Below, in pieces: positions 42,683 through 51,533 of a stretch of DNA of 64,000 nt. Each line of letters opens with the position of its first letter. Position 1 is the first letter of the stretch. The position numbers and the translations under genes are program-made. The notes below the pieces were generated by a model that saw nothing but the letters and a program-made list of their open reading frames with translations, had not been told where the DNA came from and searched no databases. This DNA comes from Sphingobacterium paucimobilis HER1398 (GTDB lineage Bacteria; Bacteroidota; Bacteroidia; Sphingobacteriales; Sphingobacteriaceae), in assembly GCF_000416985.1 (NCBI RefSeq), contig NZ_ATDL01000006.1, positions 1-64,000 on the forward strand, in the 5' to 3' direction.

Positions 42683-43687
42683 CTAACGATAAAACCCTTT
42701 TACCTTCATCTCCAGATGTTGGATAATATGTCCCACAAAATCGACTCCTGTCAGTTGACTCGCTAATCCCAATGCTCCGGGGCTATACACATTGATTTCC
42801 ATAATTTTGTCACCTACAATATCCAAGCCCACAAGATACATCCCATCCTCCTTTATCTTGCCGCTGACCTGTTCCACCAGACGCAACACATTGTTATCCA
42901 CCTGTGCCTTTACAGCTGTAGCACCTTGATGAATATTACTGCGGATTTCACCTTCTTTTTGCACGCGCTGTACAGCTGCATACTCCCCATCGATGACAAT
43001 AGGCTCACCTTCTAACAGGAAAAACCGAAGATCACCTTTCGTTGCCTCAGGTAGGTATTCCTGCGCGATGACATAACCATCCCGCGCAATCACTTCTACC
43101 GTCTGCTTGAGGTTTTGCGGAGCATCTGCCGCAATCATAAACACATTTTTGCCCCCAGAACCCTTCACGGGTTTTAATATTATCTTATCGCCCTGTGCTT
43201 CCATGAAAGTTTGTATATCCGATACGAAGCGAGTGACTAGCGTTTTGGGCCGTACTGCCTTGGGGAAATTCTCCAAATAGAGTTTATTGCTCGCCTGCAC
43301 CAGATTGTCGGGATCATTAATAACCAAACGTCCCATATACTTGATAAGCTGTGCAAACTGCAATCCCATAGCCGCTGCCCAGGGTCTGTTGTACATATCC
43401 ATAACGGGGTCGAAGCGGAGCCAGAGCACATCGATATCCGTCATATTATACCGTCGCTTTTCGACACGCCTTAAGCTGCCCAACAGCTCTTCTTTACTGC
43501 CGATTGCCCTATCTGCTGTAATAACACGGGCATGTGCCTCTACATGTCGGTCATCGATATAGACAAAATCCGCCAAGCCAATGTAAATAACTGTATGTCC
43601 GCGCTGTAGGGCCTCATAGGCCAACAGTGTCGTTGTAAAACCATTCTCTTCTTTATGGGTCTGATTAATCAAAAATGCGATGTTCAT
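42683..43687 (-). CDS. Glutathione-synthetase-like ATP-grasp ligase
   Basis: A 334-residue enzyme of the prokaryotic GshB fold: MNIAFLINQ at the N-terminus, RFDPVMDMYNRPWAAAM (GshB-like), KIILKPVKGSGGKNVFMI (ATP-grasp glycine loop), VIAQEYLPEATKGDLRFFL and MEINVYSPGALGLASQL (metal ligands Glu and Asn). It would join an amino or peptide acceptor to a carboxylate with ATP. No gamma-glutamylcysteine ligase is adjacent, so true glutathione synthesis is doubtful. It sits 10 bases after the QEGLA gene, forming an operon with it and an N-formylglutamate-amidohydrolase-like gene. Confidence 0.85.
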   Translation of the reverse strand: MNIAFLINQTHKEENGFTTTLLAYEALQRGHTVIYIGLADFVYIDDRHVEAHARVITADRAIGSKEELLGSLRRVEKRRYNMTDIDVLWLRFDPVMDMYNRPWAAAMGLQFAQLIKYMGRLVINDPDNLVQASNKLYLENFPKAVRPKTLVTRFVSDIQTFMEAQGDKIILKPVKGSGGKNVFMIAADAPQNLKQTVEVIARDGYVIAQEYLPEATKGDLRFFLLEGEPIVIDGEYAAVQRVQKEGEIRSNIHQGATAVKAQVDNNVLRLVEQVSGKIKEDGMYLVGLDIVGDKIMEINVYSPGALGLASQLTGVDFVGHIIQHLEMKVKGFYR

Positions 43688-43697
43688 ATAGATGTTG

Positions 43698-45536
43698 CTA
43701 TTGTATCATTTTAAAAATACTTCCTTCGTTTCTTACGGAATCCAATCTCGGCAGATAGGCCTCACTCAGATACCGGGGTCTGACCAATGGTGCATACATA
43801 TAACCCCGTTGGATCAAGTCCTGAATAATAGGGATATAATCTTCCCGAATCTTACCCACCGTCAATAGGTTGAGATCTTGTCCTTGCTTGATGTAGTCTA
43901 TAAGTTCCATCAATCCCTGTAGGTACAAGGCGTCCTTAGTCAGTCCGCCACCACGATATACCCGCATCGTGATATTGAAAGCGGTCTCTTCTGCAAAAAG
44001 ATAATCCTCTAACAATAAAAAGAAGGTATCGATAAAGCTATGCCCCATAAGCATATTACGAACGGCGATGACACGTGCCGCCAATATGCGCAGGCGTTGG
44101 TTGGATAACCCACCGATCAGGTATTCGGCAAATACCGCTAGCCCTTCCTGCAATTGCTCATAACCTGGAACCCCAAGACTGAACAGCTGCAGTGGTTGCG
44201 CTTTACCGTTAAAGTAGGTGACGATGTGCGTACCAACCTCATGTTGTACCAAAGCCCGCGCCCGTTCGGGAGAAATCTGGTAATCTTCGCCAATATTGAG
44301 CACTCCACGGTTGACCATCACACCCGATATATCCGACCGTACACGCACGGTCGTCTTGAAATCTTCCGACTGCTCACTCAGATAAGCAATCTCCTCCCGC
44401 GCGAGTTGTGCAAACTCCTTTGCATTGAGCTTTCGCTCCGGTGCCACTGTCTGTGTCGCTGAATTGTGCGATATCACCGTAAGGATAGACTGAGCTACTT
44501 GTAGCAGTTCGTCGCTCACATTACCAAAAACCTGTAAGCTACCATGCATAAAATCTTCTGTATTACGATCGGCCAGCATACTCATCATCTCGTCCAGCTC
44601 CCGTCGCTTGTCCCGAAATAGATAAGCAATTGTCGGGTCGTAGATATCTTCGATGCGCAGATTGTACAAATTACGCTTCACAATATCAGGATCTATAGGC
44701 ATCGGCCTATATTGAAATACCGGCGTCTTACGGAATCGTGTTTTCTTGAAGCTCTCCCAAGCCTCAGGGACATTGATAGGGGTGACCAAGAGCAAGAAAT
44801 CAAAACGCATGCTCTCGGCTGTGAGCGCCTTATCAATAGCAAACACATTCGCTGTTATCTCTTTCTTGAGGTTCAGACGAAATTTGGTCGGATTCTGGTC
44901 AGTAAAGAGCCGGACATATTCAAAAAAGACACGTAGCAGGATTTTGCCCAACGACTCACTATAATGTCGCAATAGAATAGGCAAGTAATCACCATTGCTC
45001 AAGCGATAGCTTGGCCGCACCGACAGTCCTAGCGTATAAATACTCTTGTCCATAGACTCCTTTAAGGTAAATAGCCGTTCGTAAGATGGATTACAAGGTA
45101 CCTCTTTTAGCTTTTTGATATCGGTTACGATATCCGAAGCTTCTGTCTTTAGATTTTTGAGCATATACTCGACCAGCGGAAGGATTCCTTTCTGACCGAG
45201 TTGAATCTCTACGTCCGCCGCCTGCTCGTTCGCCGCATTCCACACCTCAACCAACAGACAGGAGCCAAACTGCTCTTGGATGCAGAGGGCTATCTTTCGC
45301 AGTAGCGCTGCCACCTCCGTATCATGTTCCTGAATAATAACGCTAGCCAGCTGGGACTTCGCTAGATTGGACAACATTTTATCTTTTCCAGCTATATTAG
45401 TCCTATAGATAAATATACAGGGTACAATCTTACGGAACACCAATTTGCCCACATTGGGCACCTGTACATGAAAGGGTTCTTTCGCCTTAATGGCGCCCAA
45501 AATAAAGTTAAGTCGCTTATCATCCCTCATACGCAA
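43698..45536 (-). CDS. QEGLA-motif zincin metallopeptidase (DUF1704 / MATCAP-like)
   Basis: A 612-residue protein of the type annotated as flavohemoglobin expression-modulating QEGLA motif protein. HEVGTH at 432-437 is an HExxxH zinc motif and QEGLAVFAEYL at 463-473 supplies the third ligand region. The same arrangement is found in the eukaryotic tubulin tyrosine carboxypeptidases MATCAP, so a carboxypeptidase-like activity is plausible. The bacterial substrate is unknown and the flavohemoglobin name has little basis. The start overlaps the upstream gene by 17 bases and the next gene begins 10 bases after the stop, a tight operon. Confidence 0.88.
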   Translation of the reverse strand: MRMRDDKRLNFILGAIKAKEPFHVQVPNVGKLVFRKIVPCIFIYRTNIAGKDKMLSNLAKSQLASVIIQEHDTEVAALLRKIALCIQEQFGSCLLVEVWNAANEQAADVEIQLGQKGILPLVEYMLKNLKTEASDIVTDIKKLKEVPCNPSYERLFTLKESMDKSIYTLGLSVRPSYRLSNGDYLPILLRHYSESLGKILLRVFFEYVRLFTDQNPTKFRLNLKKEITANVFAIDKALTAESMRFDFLLLVTPINVPEAWESFKKTRFRKTPVFQYRPMPIDPDIVKRNLYNLRIEDIYDPTIAYLFRDKRRELDEMMSMLADRNTEDFMHGSLQVFGNVSDELLQVAQSILTVISHNSATQTVAPERKLNAKEFAQLAREEIAYLSEQSEDFKTTVRVRSDISGVMVNRGVLNIGEDYQISPERARALVQHEVGTHIVTYFNGKAQPLQLFSLGVPGYEQLQEGLAVFAEYLIGGLSNQRLRILAARVIAVRNMLMGHSFIDTFFLLLEDYLFAEETAFNITMRVYRGGGLTKDALYLQGLMELIDYIKQGQDLNLLTVGKIREDYIPIIQDLIQRGYMYAPLVRPRYLSEAYLPRLDSVRNEGSIFKMIQ

Positions 45537-46302
45537 AATACTCTTTTAAGCCCTGTACAGTATTAATAAGTAACTGTTTGCATGCTGCTATCCGTTTTAC
45601 GTCCGGTTCGCCCGTCCACTCGTTCATGAAATCCTTGCGAAACTCGATAGAAAATACACAGCCTTTGTCCCCAAACCGCTTATTTAGAAACTGCGTGAGG
45701 TAACCGCCCTTAAAGCGGACATTCTCCCGTATATCAATAGGCAAGCCATACAGCGTTTGAGAAGTAATGGCATGGATGAAGCTATCCGTTAGTTCCCGCC
45801 ACTTCGGATCGTTATAGTATGTACCCAGATTAATTTGTGGATTGGCCTCCTCATCTATCGTAGCAGTAGGGGACTCGCGATTGGCATTGTAACTATGTAT
45901 ATCCAGTACCACAAAGAAGCCGTATTTTTGAATAGAGGACTGTATATGTTGCTCAATAAGCCGATAGATATATTGATGCTTTTTATAAAGCTGCTCGAGG
46001 AAGGTCTGTGGGAAATTCGTCTTCCATACCTCTAGACCCCAGGCCTGCTCGGGACGAAGGTAAACGGATTCTTCAACCGCGCGGTTTATATCCAGCTGGA
46101 AACGCGAAGTACCTATCACAAACTGATTGACAGGCAGTTCAGCAATCAGAGCTGTGTAAGGGTCTTCCTCGCGGAGACGTTGCTTTTCCGACAGCAATAA
46201 ATAGGGAAGCAAGTTATCATCAATCAGATGGCCATCGTGCAGTGCAAACGACCAAAATGGGCTATCTATGGTATGTATATGGTAATTTATCTGTAGAGAC
46301 AT
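45520..46302 (-). CDS. N-formylglutamate amidohydrolase-like protein
   Basis: A 260-residue protein: INYHIHTIDSPFWSFALHDGHLI at the start, FFVVLDIHSYNANRES in the middle (Asp-x-His-S zinc-site motif), and VRFKGGYLTQFLNKRFGDKGCVFSIEFRKDFMNEW near the end. These are features of the N-formylglutamate amidohydrolase family, a zinc carboxypeptidase-like fold. No histidine-degradation genes are nearby; instead it leads an operon with the QEGLA zincin and an ATP-grasp ligase, so another acylated amino acid or peptide is the likely substrate. Confidence 0.85.
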   Translation of the reverse strand: MSLQINYHIHTIDSPFWSFALHDGHLIDDNLLPYLLLSEKQRLREEDPYTALIAELPVNQFVIGTSRFQLDINRAVEESVYLRPEQAWGLEVWKTNFPQTFLEQLYKKHQYIYRLIEQHIQSSIQKYGFFVVLDIHSYNANRESPTATIDEEANPQINLGTYYNDPKWRELTDSFIHAITSQTLYGLPIDIRENVRFKGGYLTQFLNKRFGDKGCVFSIEFRKDFMNEWTGEPDVKRIAACKQLLINTVQGLKEYFAYEG

Positions 46303-46421
46303 AGGCGTAAGATTTAGCTCTTTTGAATTAGAACAGTAGGGGAACTAAAAAGTTTTTTCAGAAAGTTGTAACCATTTTCTTTTTGGAGGCGACTAATGGG
46401 GAAAGAACAATAAAAAAAGAC

Positions 46422-46745
46422 ATGGGAAAAGAAGAAATGCTATCCATAATGTTTGTAGGGCTATTTACAGCTATTACATTATCGATTTACTTTATTATGA
46501 AATTCAGGGCAATCCGTATCGCGAACTCAGATGGAGCGTCTGCCAAAAGAGAACCTTATGACTGGCAAAAGCCTGGCATCGTGGTGCTAGGAATAGGAAT
46601 AGGTATTATTATCGTAGGAATTTTCAAGGAATTAGGTTATTTTCAGTCACAGGATGCCATCCCCATGGGGATCATTACGGTATGTACCGGTATCTCTATG
46701 ATTATTGCCCACAAACTGGATAAAAAGCAAGAAAACAACAATTAA
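46422..46745 (+). CDS. Small membrane protein, first gene of an ECF sigma operon
   Basis: A 107-residue protein from ATG 46422 (MGKEEMLSIMF); the TTG at 46383 gives a 13-residue extension without support. Three hydrophobic segments (about residues 5-25, 50-68, 78-96) separated by a charged loop, and a Lys/Gln/Asn tail. It resembles the DUF6249-like small membrane proteins often placed before sigma factor genes in Bacteroidota. Stop and next start are 2 bases apart. Confidence 0.65.
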   Translation: MGKEEMLSIMFVGLFTAITLSIYFIMKFRAIRIANSDGASAKREPYDWQKPGIVVLGIGIGIIIVGIFKELGYFQSQDAIPMGIITVCTGISMIIAHKLDKKQENNN

Positions 46746-46747
46746 GA

Positions 46748-47299
46748 ATGGACCAAGTCTACATTGATAAGGTACTAGCGGGAGACCCATATGCTTTTAC
46801 GTATTTTCTTACGACTTATAAGCATATGGCCTATTCTGTCGCACATTCTATTGTCAAGCAGGAGCACCTGGCCGAAGAAGTGGTTCAGGACGCCTTCATG
46901 CGCTGTTATCAGTCGTTGGCAGCTTTCAAAAAGCAATCCAAATTCAGCACCTGGTTCTATCGTATTGTTGTAAACTGTGCTTTCAGCACGGCGCGGCGGC
47001 TGAAACCGGAGCCTATCGAATTCAGCGCCGAAGAGCATGATATAGTCTGGGATGAAAATGCCTTCGACAGGTTGCTGAAAAAAGAACAGGAACAGCTCAT
47101 ACAGGAAGCGCTATTAATGATTCCGGCTAATGAGGCGCTGGCACTGCGTCTCTATTACCTCGAAGAGCTGTCTATTCAGGAACTGTGCGATATTACGGGA
47201 TGGACAGAGTCTAATGCAAAAGTAATCCTATTTAGAGCCCGAAAACACCTCTACGGGACACTCCGTAGATTAATGAAAGAAGAATACTATGGAACATAA
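46748..47299 (+). CDS. ECF-type RNA polymerase sigma factor
   Basis: A 183-residue sigma-70 family protein. Region 2 is AFTYFLTTYKHMAYSVAHSIVKQEHLAEEVVQDAFMRCYQSL...FSTWFYRIVVNCA, region 4 is EALLMIPANEALALRLYYLEELSIQELCDITGWTESNAKVILFRARKHLY. It lies between a small membrane protein and a two-helix membrane protein that overlaps it by 11 bases and probably serves as its anti-sigma partner. Target promoters are unknown. Confidence 0.93.
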   Translation: MDQVYIDKVLAGDPYAFTYFLTTYKHMAYSVAHSIVKQEHLAEEVVQDAFMRCYQSLAAFKKQSKFSTWFYRIVVNCAFSTARRLKPEPIEFSAEEHDIVWDENAFDRLLKKEQEQLIQEALLMIPANEALALRLYYLEELSIQELCDITGWTESNAKVILFRARKHLYGTLRRLMKEEYYGT

Positions 47300-47645
47300 C
47301 GATAAACTATACGACCTGCTCAAGAACAGTAAATTGGAATTGCCTTTTGACGATTTCGAAAGCCGCATGATGCAACAGATTGTCGATTTTGAAAAAGCAA
47401 AAGTCCAAATGCACCAAAGTAAGAAGATGGCACTGCTTTTCTTCTTGATAGGTACCGTCTTTGGTATGCTACTCAACTATGGACTAGGCTTAGCACTCGC
47501 TTCCTATGGTTTGCCTCAAGCTTCCTTAGACAAAATCTCTTTCTTCTCTCAGCTAATCTACGTTGTCCTGATTGTGCTCTTCAGTGACAAACTCTGGAAA
47601 CTATTTAAGATGACACGGGAATCCGGCACTAAAAAATCAACTTAA
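47289..47645 (+). CDS. Two-helix membrane protein, probable anti-sigma partner
   Basis: A 118-residue protein. Residues 1-48 are soluble and charged (PFDDFESRMMQQIVDFEKAK); then come two membrane helices (about 50-72 and 83-102) and a short basic tail. A soluble N-terminal part followed by membrane segments and an 11-base overlap with the sigma gene is the layout of ECF anti-sigma proteins, but no zinc-binding HxxxCxxC motif is present. Its last 17 bases overlap the convergent TonB receptor gene. Confidence 0.65.
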   Translation: MEHNDKLYDLLKNSKLELPFDDFESRMMQQIVDFEKAKVQMHQSKKMALLFFLIGTVFGMLLNYGLGLALASYGLPQASLDKISFFSQLIYVVLIVLFSDKLWKLFKMTRESGTKKST

Positions 47646-49704
47646 GTCCCCCATAAAAATTACGTGTGGCTGCCGCATTAAAGTAGCGGCCACCAAAAGC
47701 ATTGATATCATTACCTAAACTGTACCGCTGATTCAGTAGATTGTCACCCCCCGCATATACTTGTACAGATACCCCATAAAAGCGAGGTACCGTATAACTG
47801 AGCTTGGCTTGCACCAAATGAAACTTCTTCGCATATATACTATTGGCATCGTCCAAGGGCATGGAGGAAGTAAAGTTGTGATACAGGTTTAAATCAAGCT
47901 GATAAGGAAAATCGATTTTAACGTTATTAGTCCATACCCATTGGGGCACTGCCGTCATTCTATTACCCGAATAGTCTTTATCAGCTACCTTGTACTGCCC
48001 AAAATGATAGTCATTATAACTTACAGCTGTATGTACGCTCATTCCACGTAACAGGGGCGATTGTGGCGAAACGGGAATCGCCCCCCACAGGGACAGTTCA
48101 ATTCCTTTCTGTTTCATCTCTCCAGCATTCTGATAATACTCTGCGCCAGCTTCATTCAGGCTACGCACGATACCATTCTCCATACGGTAGGTATAAGCAG
48201 CAATATCCAAAATTAGGTTGTTGTTTTTATTCCGTATTTTATATCCTACCTCGTAATTTGTACCGGATTCAGCTTGCAGGTCTGTATTTATACTATTGTC
48301 AGAAGAACGTACCTCCGCAAGCGTAGGCGTAGAATAACCTTTGGCTACAGAAACCCGCCAGGACATTAGCTCGTGAAGGGTATACGAACTCGCAATACGG
48401 GGCATCCATTGCTTATCAAAGGAGATACGACCATCTGTAGGCGTTACCACTGGGTATTTGCGGGTGTAGTCGATGTGATTACCATTCAGTCCGAGAGCAC
48501 CTTCCAGGTTCCAGTTTTTCATCAGCTCAATCTGCGCCCGATAGAATAGGTTCCACTGGCTGTTGGTCATGCCATCACGTGCCTGTACAGCACCTGCCAC
48601 TCCTTTGTTATTGTCGTAATTGTCAATCGTACTGCTTCCTTTTATCCCTTCAAATCCCAACTGCATCTGCCAAGGCAGTGCCGCCTCTGGATTATCCAGC
48701 GACAGGTAGGTACGCAGTCCCCAGTTTTTCTCGATGCGCTCTTCGTAATTCGTTATAAAAGGGTTCTTGAAATCCGTGTAGGAACCAAACAAAGAAATTT
48801 GGTGCGATAGATACTTGCCGAGTTGTAAACGATGTGAGACTCCACCGAATCCCGTTTTGTTATAGATAGCAGCCTGTTGCTCCTTCGCCCCCGGATTGGG
48901 CCCACCTGCAGGGCGTGAGGCTCTCGGATCCGCTTCATACTGCGCCAGGGTAAGTCCGCCTGGCGTTTCGTACCCCAGGTCGGTATATAATATAAAAGCA
49001 CGTAGCTGCGCTATAGGAGCGTATTGCCATTGATGGGCCGTCTGAACAGTTTTCTTGTTCAAGCCTGCATTGTCCCGATAACCATCGGAACGTAAAAATG
49101 ACTGGTCAAAAGAGAACTGATAATTGGGAGTCACCTTCTGCTGTAGGGATAGTGACTGTTGGAACAGACCGTAGGCACCAGCCGTAAGTTCGACTTCGCG
49201 TCTGTTCTCTAGCATTTCAAACCCCTTAGGGCTGATCTGCACGACTCCACCAGAATTAGCTCCGAACAGCGAGCCATCGGGTCCTTTGACCAGCTGTATC
49301 GTCTGTATACCCACCGGAGCAAGTAGATTGAGATAGGTATTGCCACCTGCATCTGTCAACGGAAACTCGTCTACATATACTTTGGTATTACGAATTCCAA
49401 ACGGTGAACGGATTAAACTTCCCCGCATGGCCAAGCGATAAGAACCTGGCGAACGTTCTTCCATACGTATTCCCGGAACAGTATTAACTGCGGCCAGCAA
49501 AGAGGTAGGACTCTGTCGGGAGATAACCTCTGCGGATAGACTCTGAGTAGCTGATGTAACGCCCAAAGAAGACTGTTTGGCAAAGTACACCTTCACATCT
49601 ATAGGCTGTAAAGCAATATTGGTGCTGTCTTTAGAAACTTGTGCAGAGGCAGTCACTCCCAACAAGGCTAGGAGGAGGGTTAGGTTGGTGGTCAAATATC
49701 TCAT
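47629..49704 (-). CDS. TonB-dependent outer-membrane receptor
   Basis: A 691-residue receptor with signal peptide (MRYLTTNLTLLLALLGVTASA). The plug domain has SPTSLLAAVNTVPGIRMEERSPGSYRLAMRGS, VYVDEFPLTDAGG and IQLVKGPDGSLFGANSGGVVQI. The barrel ends in a terminal aromatic strand (NFYGGLKLIF). No carboxypeptidase-like or STN extension, so it resembles siderophore, metal or vitamin receptors rather than SusC. It follows a D15-type barrel gene by 27 bases on the same strand, so both are probably one operon. Confidence 0.93.
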   Translation of the reverse strand: MRYLTTNLTLLLALLGVTASAQVSKDSTNIALQPIDVKVYFAKQSSLGVTSATQSLSAEVISRQSPTSLLAAVNTVPGIRMEERSPGSYRLAMRGSLIRSPFGIRNTKVYVDEFPLTDAGGNTYLNLLAPVGIQTIQLVKGPDGSLFGANSGGVVQISPKGFEMLENRREVELTAGAYGLFQQSLSLQQKVTPNYQFSFDQSFLRSDGYRDNAGLNKKTVQTAHQWQYAPIAQLRAFILYTDLGYETPGGLTLAQYEADPRASRPAGGPNPGAKEQQAAIYNKTGFGGVSHRLQLGKYLSHQISLFGSYTDFKNPFITNYEERIEKNWGLRTYLSLDNPEAALPWQMQLGFEGIKGSSTIDNYDNNKGVAGAVQARDGMTNSQWNLFYRAQIELMKNWNLEGALGLNGNHIDYTRKYPVVTPTDGRISFDKQWMPRIASSYTLHELMSWRVSVAKGYSTPTLAEVRSSDNSINTDLQAESGTNYEVGYKIRNKNNNLILDIAAYTYRMENGIVRSLNEAGAEYYQNAGEMKQKGIELSLWGAIPVSPQSPLLRGMSVHTAVSYNDYHFGQYKVADKDYSGNRMTAVPQWVWTNNVKIDFPYQLDLNLYHNFTSSMPLDDANSIYAKKFHLVQAKLSYTVPRFYGVSVQVYAGGDNLLNQRYSLGNDINAFGGRYFNAAATRNFYGGLKLIF

Positions 49705-49731
49705 CTACTGTTAAAGATAGGGCTTTTTCCC

Positions 49732-51027
49732 TTAGAATGCTTCATTCAATCCCAAAAACAGGCCTTTTTGTCCGAATTTACCAATGGCGTAATCGATACA
49801 TAGGTTGGTACGGGTCATTTTATTGAAAAGCACCCGCAAACCTGCACCACCTGAAGGTTGCCAGTACTTAAACAGCTTGGTGCCCATCTGGTCATCTACA
49901 GTCTGAATATTTCCAAAAACCACACCGCTCAAAAACTGATTACGCAGTATTGGAAAGCGGTACTCGACCTCACCATATGCATAAGAGCGTCCTTTGAAAT
50001 ATCCGTTGGTATAGCCTCTACCGCTTTTTGCATAGGGATCTTTGCCCGTCCCTGGCAAATCAAGATAGGGTAGCTTGCCACTGAGATTGTACGATCCGTA
50101 ATACCATAAGGCCAATACGTGGTTAGGACGGCCACGCTCTGGGAAAAGCTGAAAATACTTACGAAAATCGGTAAGGAGTTGTATGGCATTCTGCGAACTT
50201 CCCATCCAAGTCTGGTTCGTCCGCAAGACCACATCGGAATAGATGCCTTTGTAGGCGCTATTCGGATTGTCCCGGGTCATGTACTGCAGATTAAACATCA
50301 ACCCATTATTATTGTTGCGCGCGGGATCGAAGCCGTTCCACTTGCTGTAAATCTCATTGGGCGAAGGGGAGACCTCCGTCAGTGTACTGACATTGCGCTT
50401 TAACTCGAAATAGGCCCCCGCACCAACAAATAGTCCCGGGCTCAACTTTTTATAAATACGTTCGTTGAATCCGTAGACAGTATATTTATTGACAAAACGG
50501 TCGCGGTCCGGATTATTGATGATAGACTCCTCTTCTGTAGGATTGGGCAATGGGTGTCCGATCCCCATACCATAATCGAGTCCCACCATTTTAGCAATAT
50601 GGAGACTCCCTTTTAGATTCCATTTGTTCTCCCGTGTATACACATCATGAAAAAGATAACCAAACACAATCCCCCTAGTCGTATAGTTCAAAGCAGTAGC
50701 AAACACCGACATACTGGTATTCTTTTTCTCGCCAAAATGCAATCCGCCAACAGCCTTGATACCAATCTGGAAGCCGATACTCGGATTGTAATTAAGATTG
50801 GGTAAATAGGAGATACCTGAACGCTTCTCGGGAATACCGTCTTTCTTTCTTTTTTTAAAGGGGTTGATATCCTGAAAAAGATTGACCACATCGTAGAGAC
50901 TGTCTGGAGGCAATGGTTCACCTTTTATCCTTTTCAGGAGTAAACTGTCTGTTTGCTGTTCAAGGTCCTGTGCATACGTATTTAACGCCAACAAGGGGAA
51001 AAACAAAAGGATGTACAGGTTTCTCAT
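49732..51027 (-). CDS. BamA/D15-type outer-membrane barrel protein without POTRA domains
   Basis: A 431-residue protein with signal peptide (ends NTYAQ) and an Omp85-like barrel: ISYLPNLNYNPSIGFQIGIKA, GYFKGRSYAYGEVEYRFPI (the Arg-containing L6-like RGY/GR segment: GRGYTNGYFKG) and a C-terminal strand GGAGLRVLF...GLFLGLNEAF. At 431 residues it is too short for the usual five POTRA domains of BamA. Such barrel-only members are widespread in Bacteroidota and of unknown role. Co-transcribed with a TonB receptor. Confidence 0.85.
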   Translation of the reverse strand: MRNLYILLFFPLLALNTYAQDLEQQTDSLLLKRIKGEPLPPDSLYDVVNLFQDINPFKKRKKDGIPEKRSGISYLPNLNYNPSIGFQIGIKAVGGLHFGEKKNTSMSVFATALNYTTRGIVFGYLFHDVYTRENKWNLKGSLHIAKMVGLDYGMGIGHPLPNPTEEESIINNPDRDRFVNKYTVYGFNERIYKKLSPGLFVGAGAYFELKRNVSTLTEVSPSPNEIYSKWNGFDPARNNNNGLMFNLQYMTRDNPNSAYKGIYSDVVLRTNQTWMGSSQNAIQLLTDFRKYFQLFPERGRPNHVLALWYYGSYNLSGKLPYLDLPGTGKDPYAKSGRGYTNGYFKGRSYAYGEVEYRFPILRNQFLSGVVFGNIQTVDDQMGTKLFKYWQPSGGAGLRVLFNKMTRTNLCIDYAIGKFGQKGLFLGLNEAF

Positions 51028-51197
51028 AGAGGTTTTCTTTCCATATTAGTAAGCACGAAAATAAAGATAAGTTTTGGCTTTTAGGCCTTTTGACGATCAC
51101 AAAACGTTTTTCAAATTCATTTGTTCTCTTTTTCTACGTATATTACAGGATAGGAATTGTTATAATTTGTATCAAAATATCTTAAATAAAAAATATT

Positions 51198-51479
51198 ATG
51201 TTAATTAAAAAAGAAGAAACAGGAAGCAAAGGAGCCTTTGTTGCCTACGAGGAAAATAAGAAAATAGGGGAGATTAGTTATTCGATAGCCGGTACAGACA
51301 AGATCATTGTGGACCATACTGAAGTCGATCCCGAACAAAAAGGAAAGAGTATTGGCAAAATTCTATTGCAAAAGGTAGTCGAACACGCTAGGGATAATAA
51401 TCTGAAAATAATTCCGCTATGTCCTTTTGCAAAAGCCATGTTTGAAAAGAACGTCGATATAAGAGACGTGCTCGCTTAA
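51198..51479 (+). CDS. Small GNAT acetyltransferase (YjdJ-like)
   Basis: A 93-residue protein of the short GNAT type: KIGEISYSI, VDHTEVDPEQKGKSIGKILLQKVVEHARDNNLKIIPLCPFAKAMFE. The Q/R-x-x-G-x-G/A acetyl-CoA loop is present as QKGKSIGK. These proteins are often stand-alone; substrate unknown. A short AT-rich leader precedes the ATG; no perfect -7 box is seen. Confidence 0.9.
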   Translation: MLIKKEETGSKGAFVAYEENKKIGEISYSIAGTDKIIVDHTEVDPEQKGKSIGKILLQKVVEHARDNNLKIIPLCPFAKAMFEKNVDIRDVLA

Positions 51480-51533
51480 AATCTGGATTGCTATCTGCTC
51501 CTTAAGGCCTCTCAGGCTAGGGGAGCAGGCACA

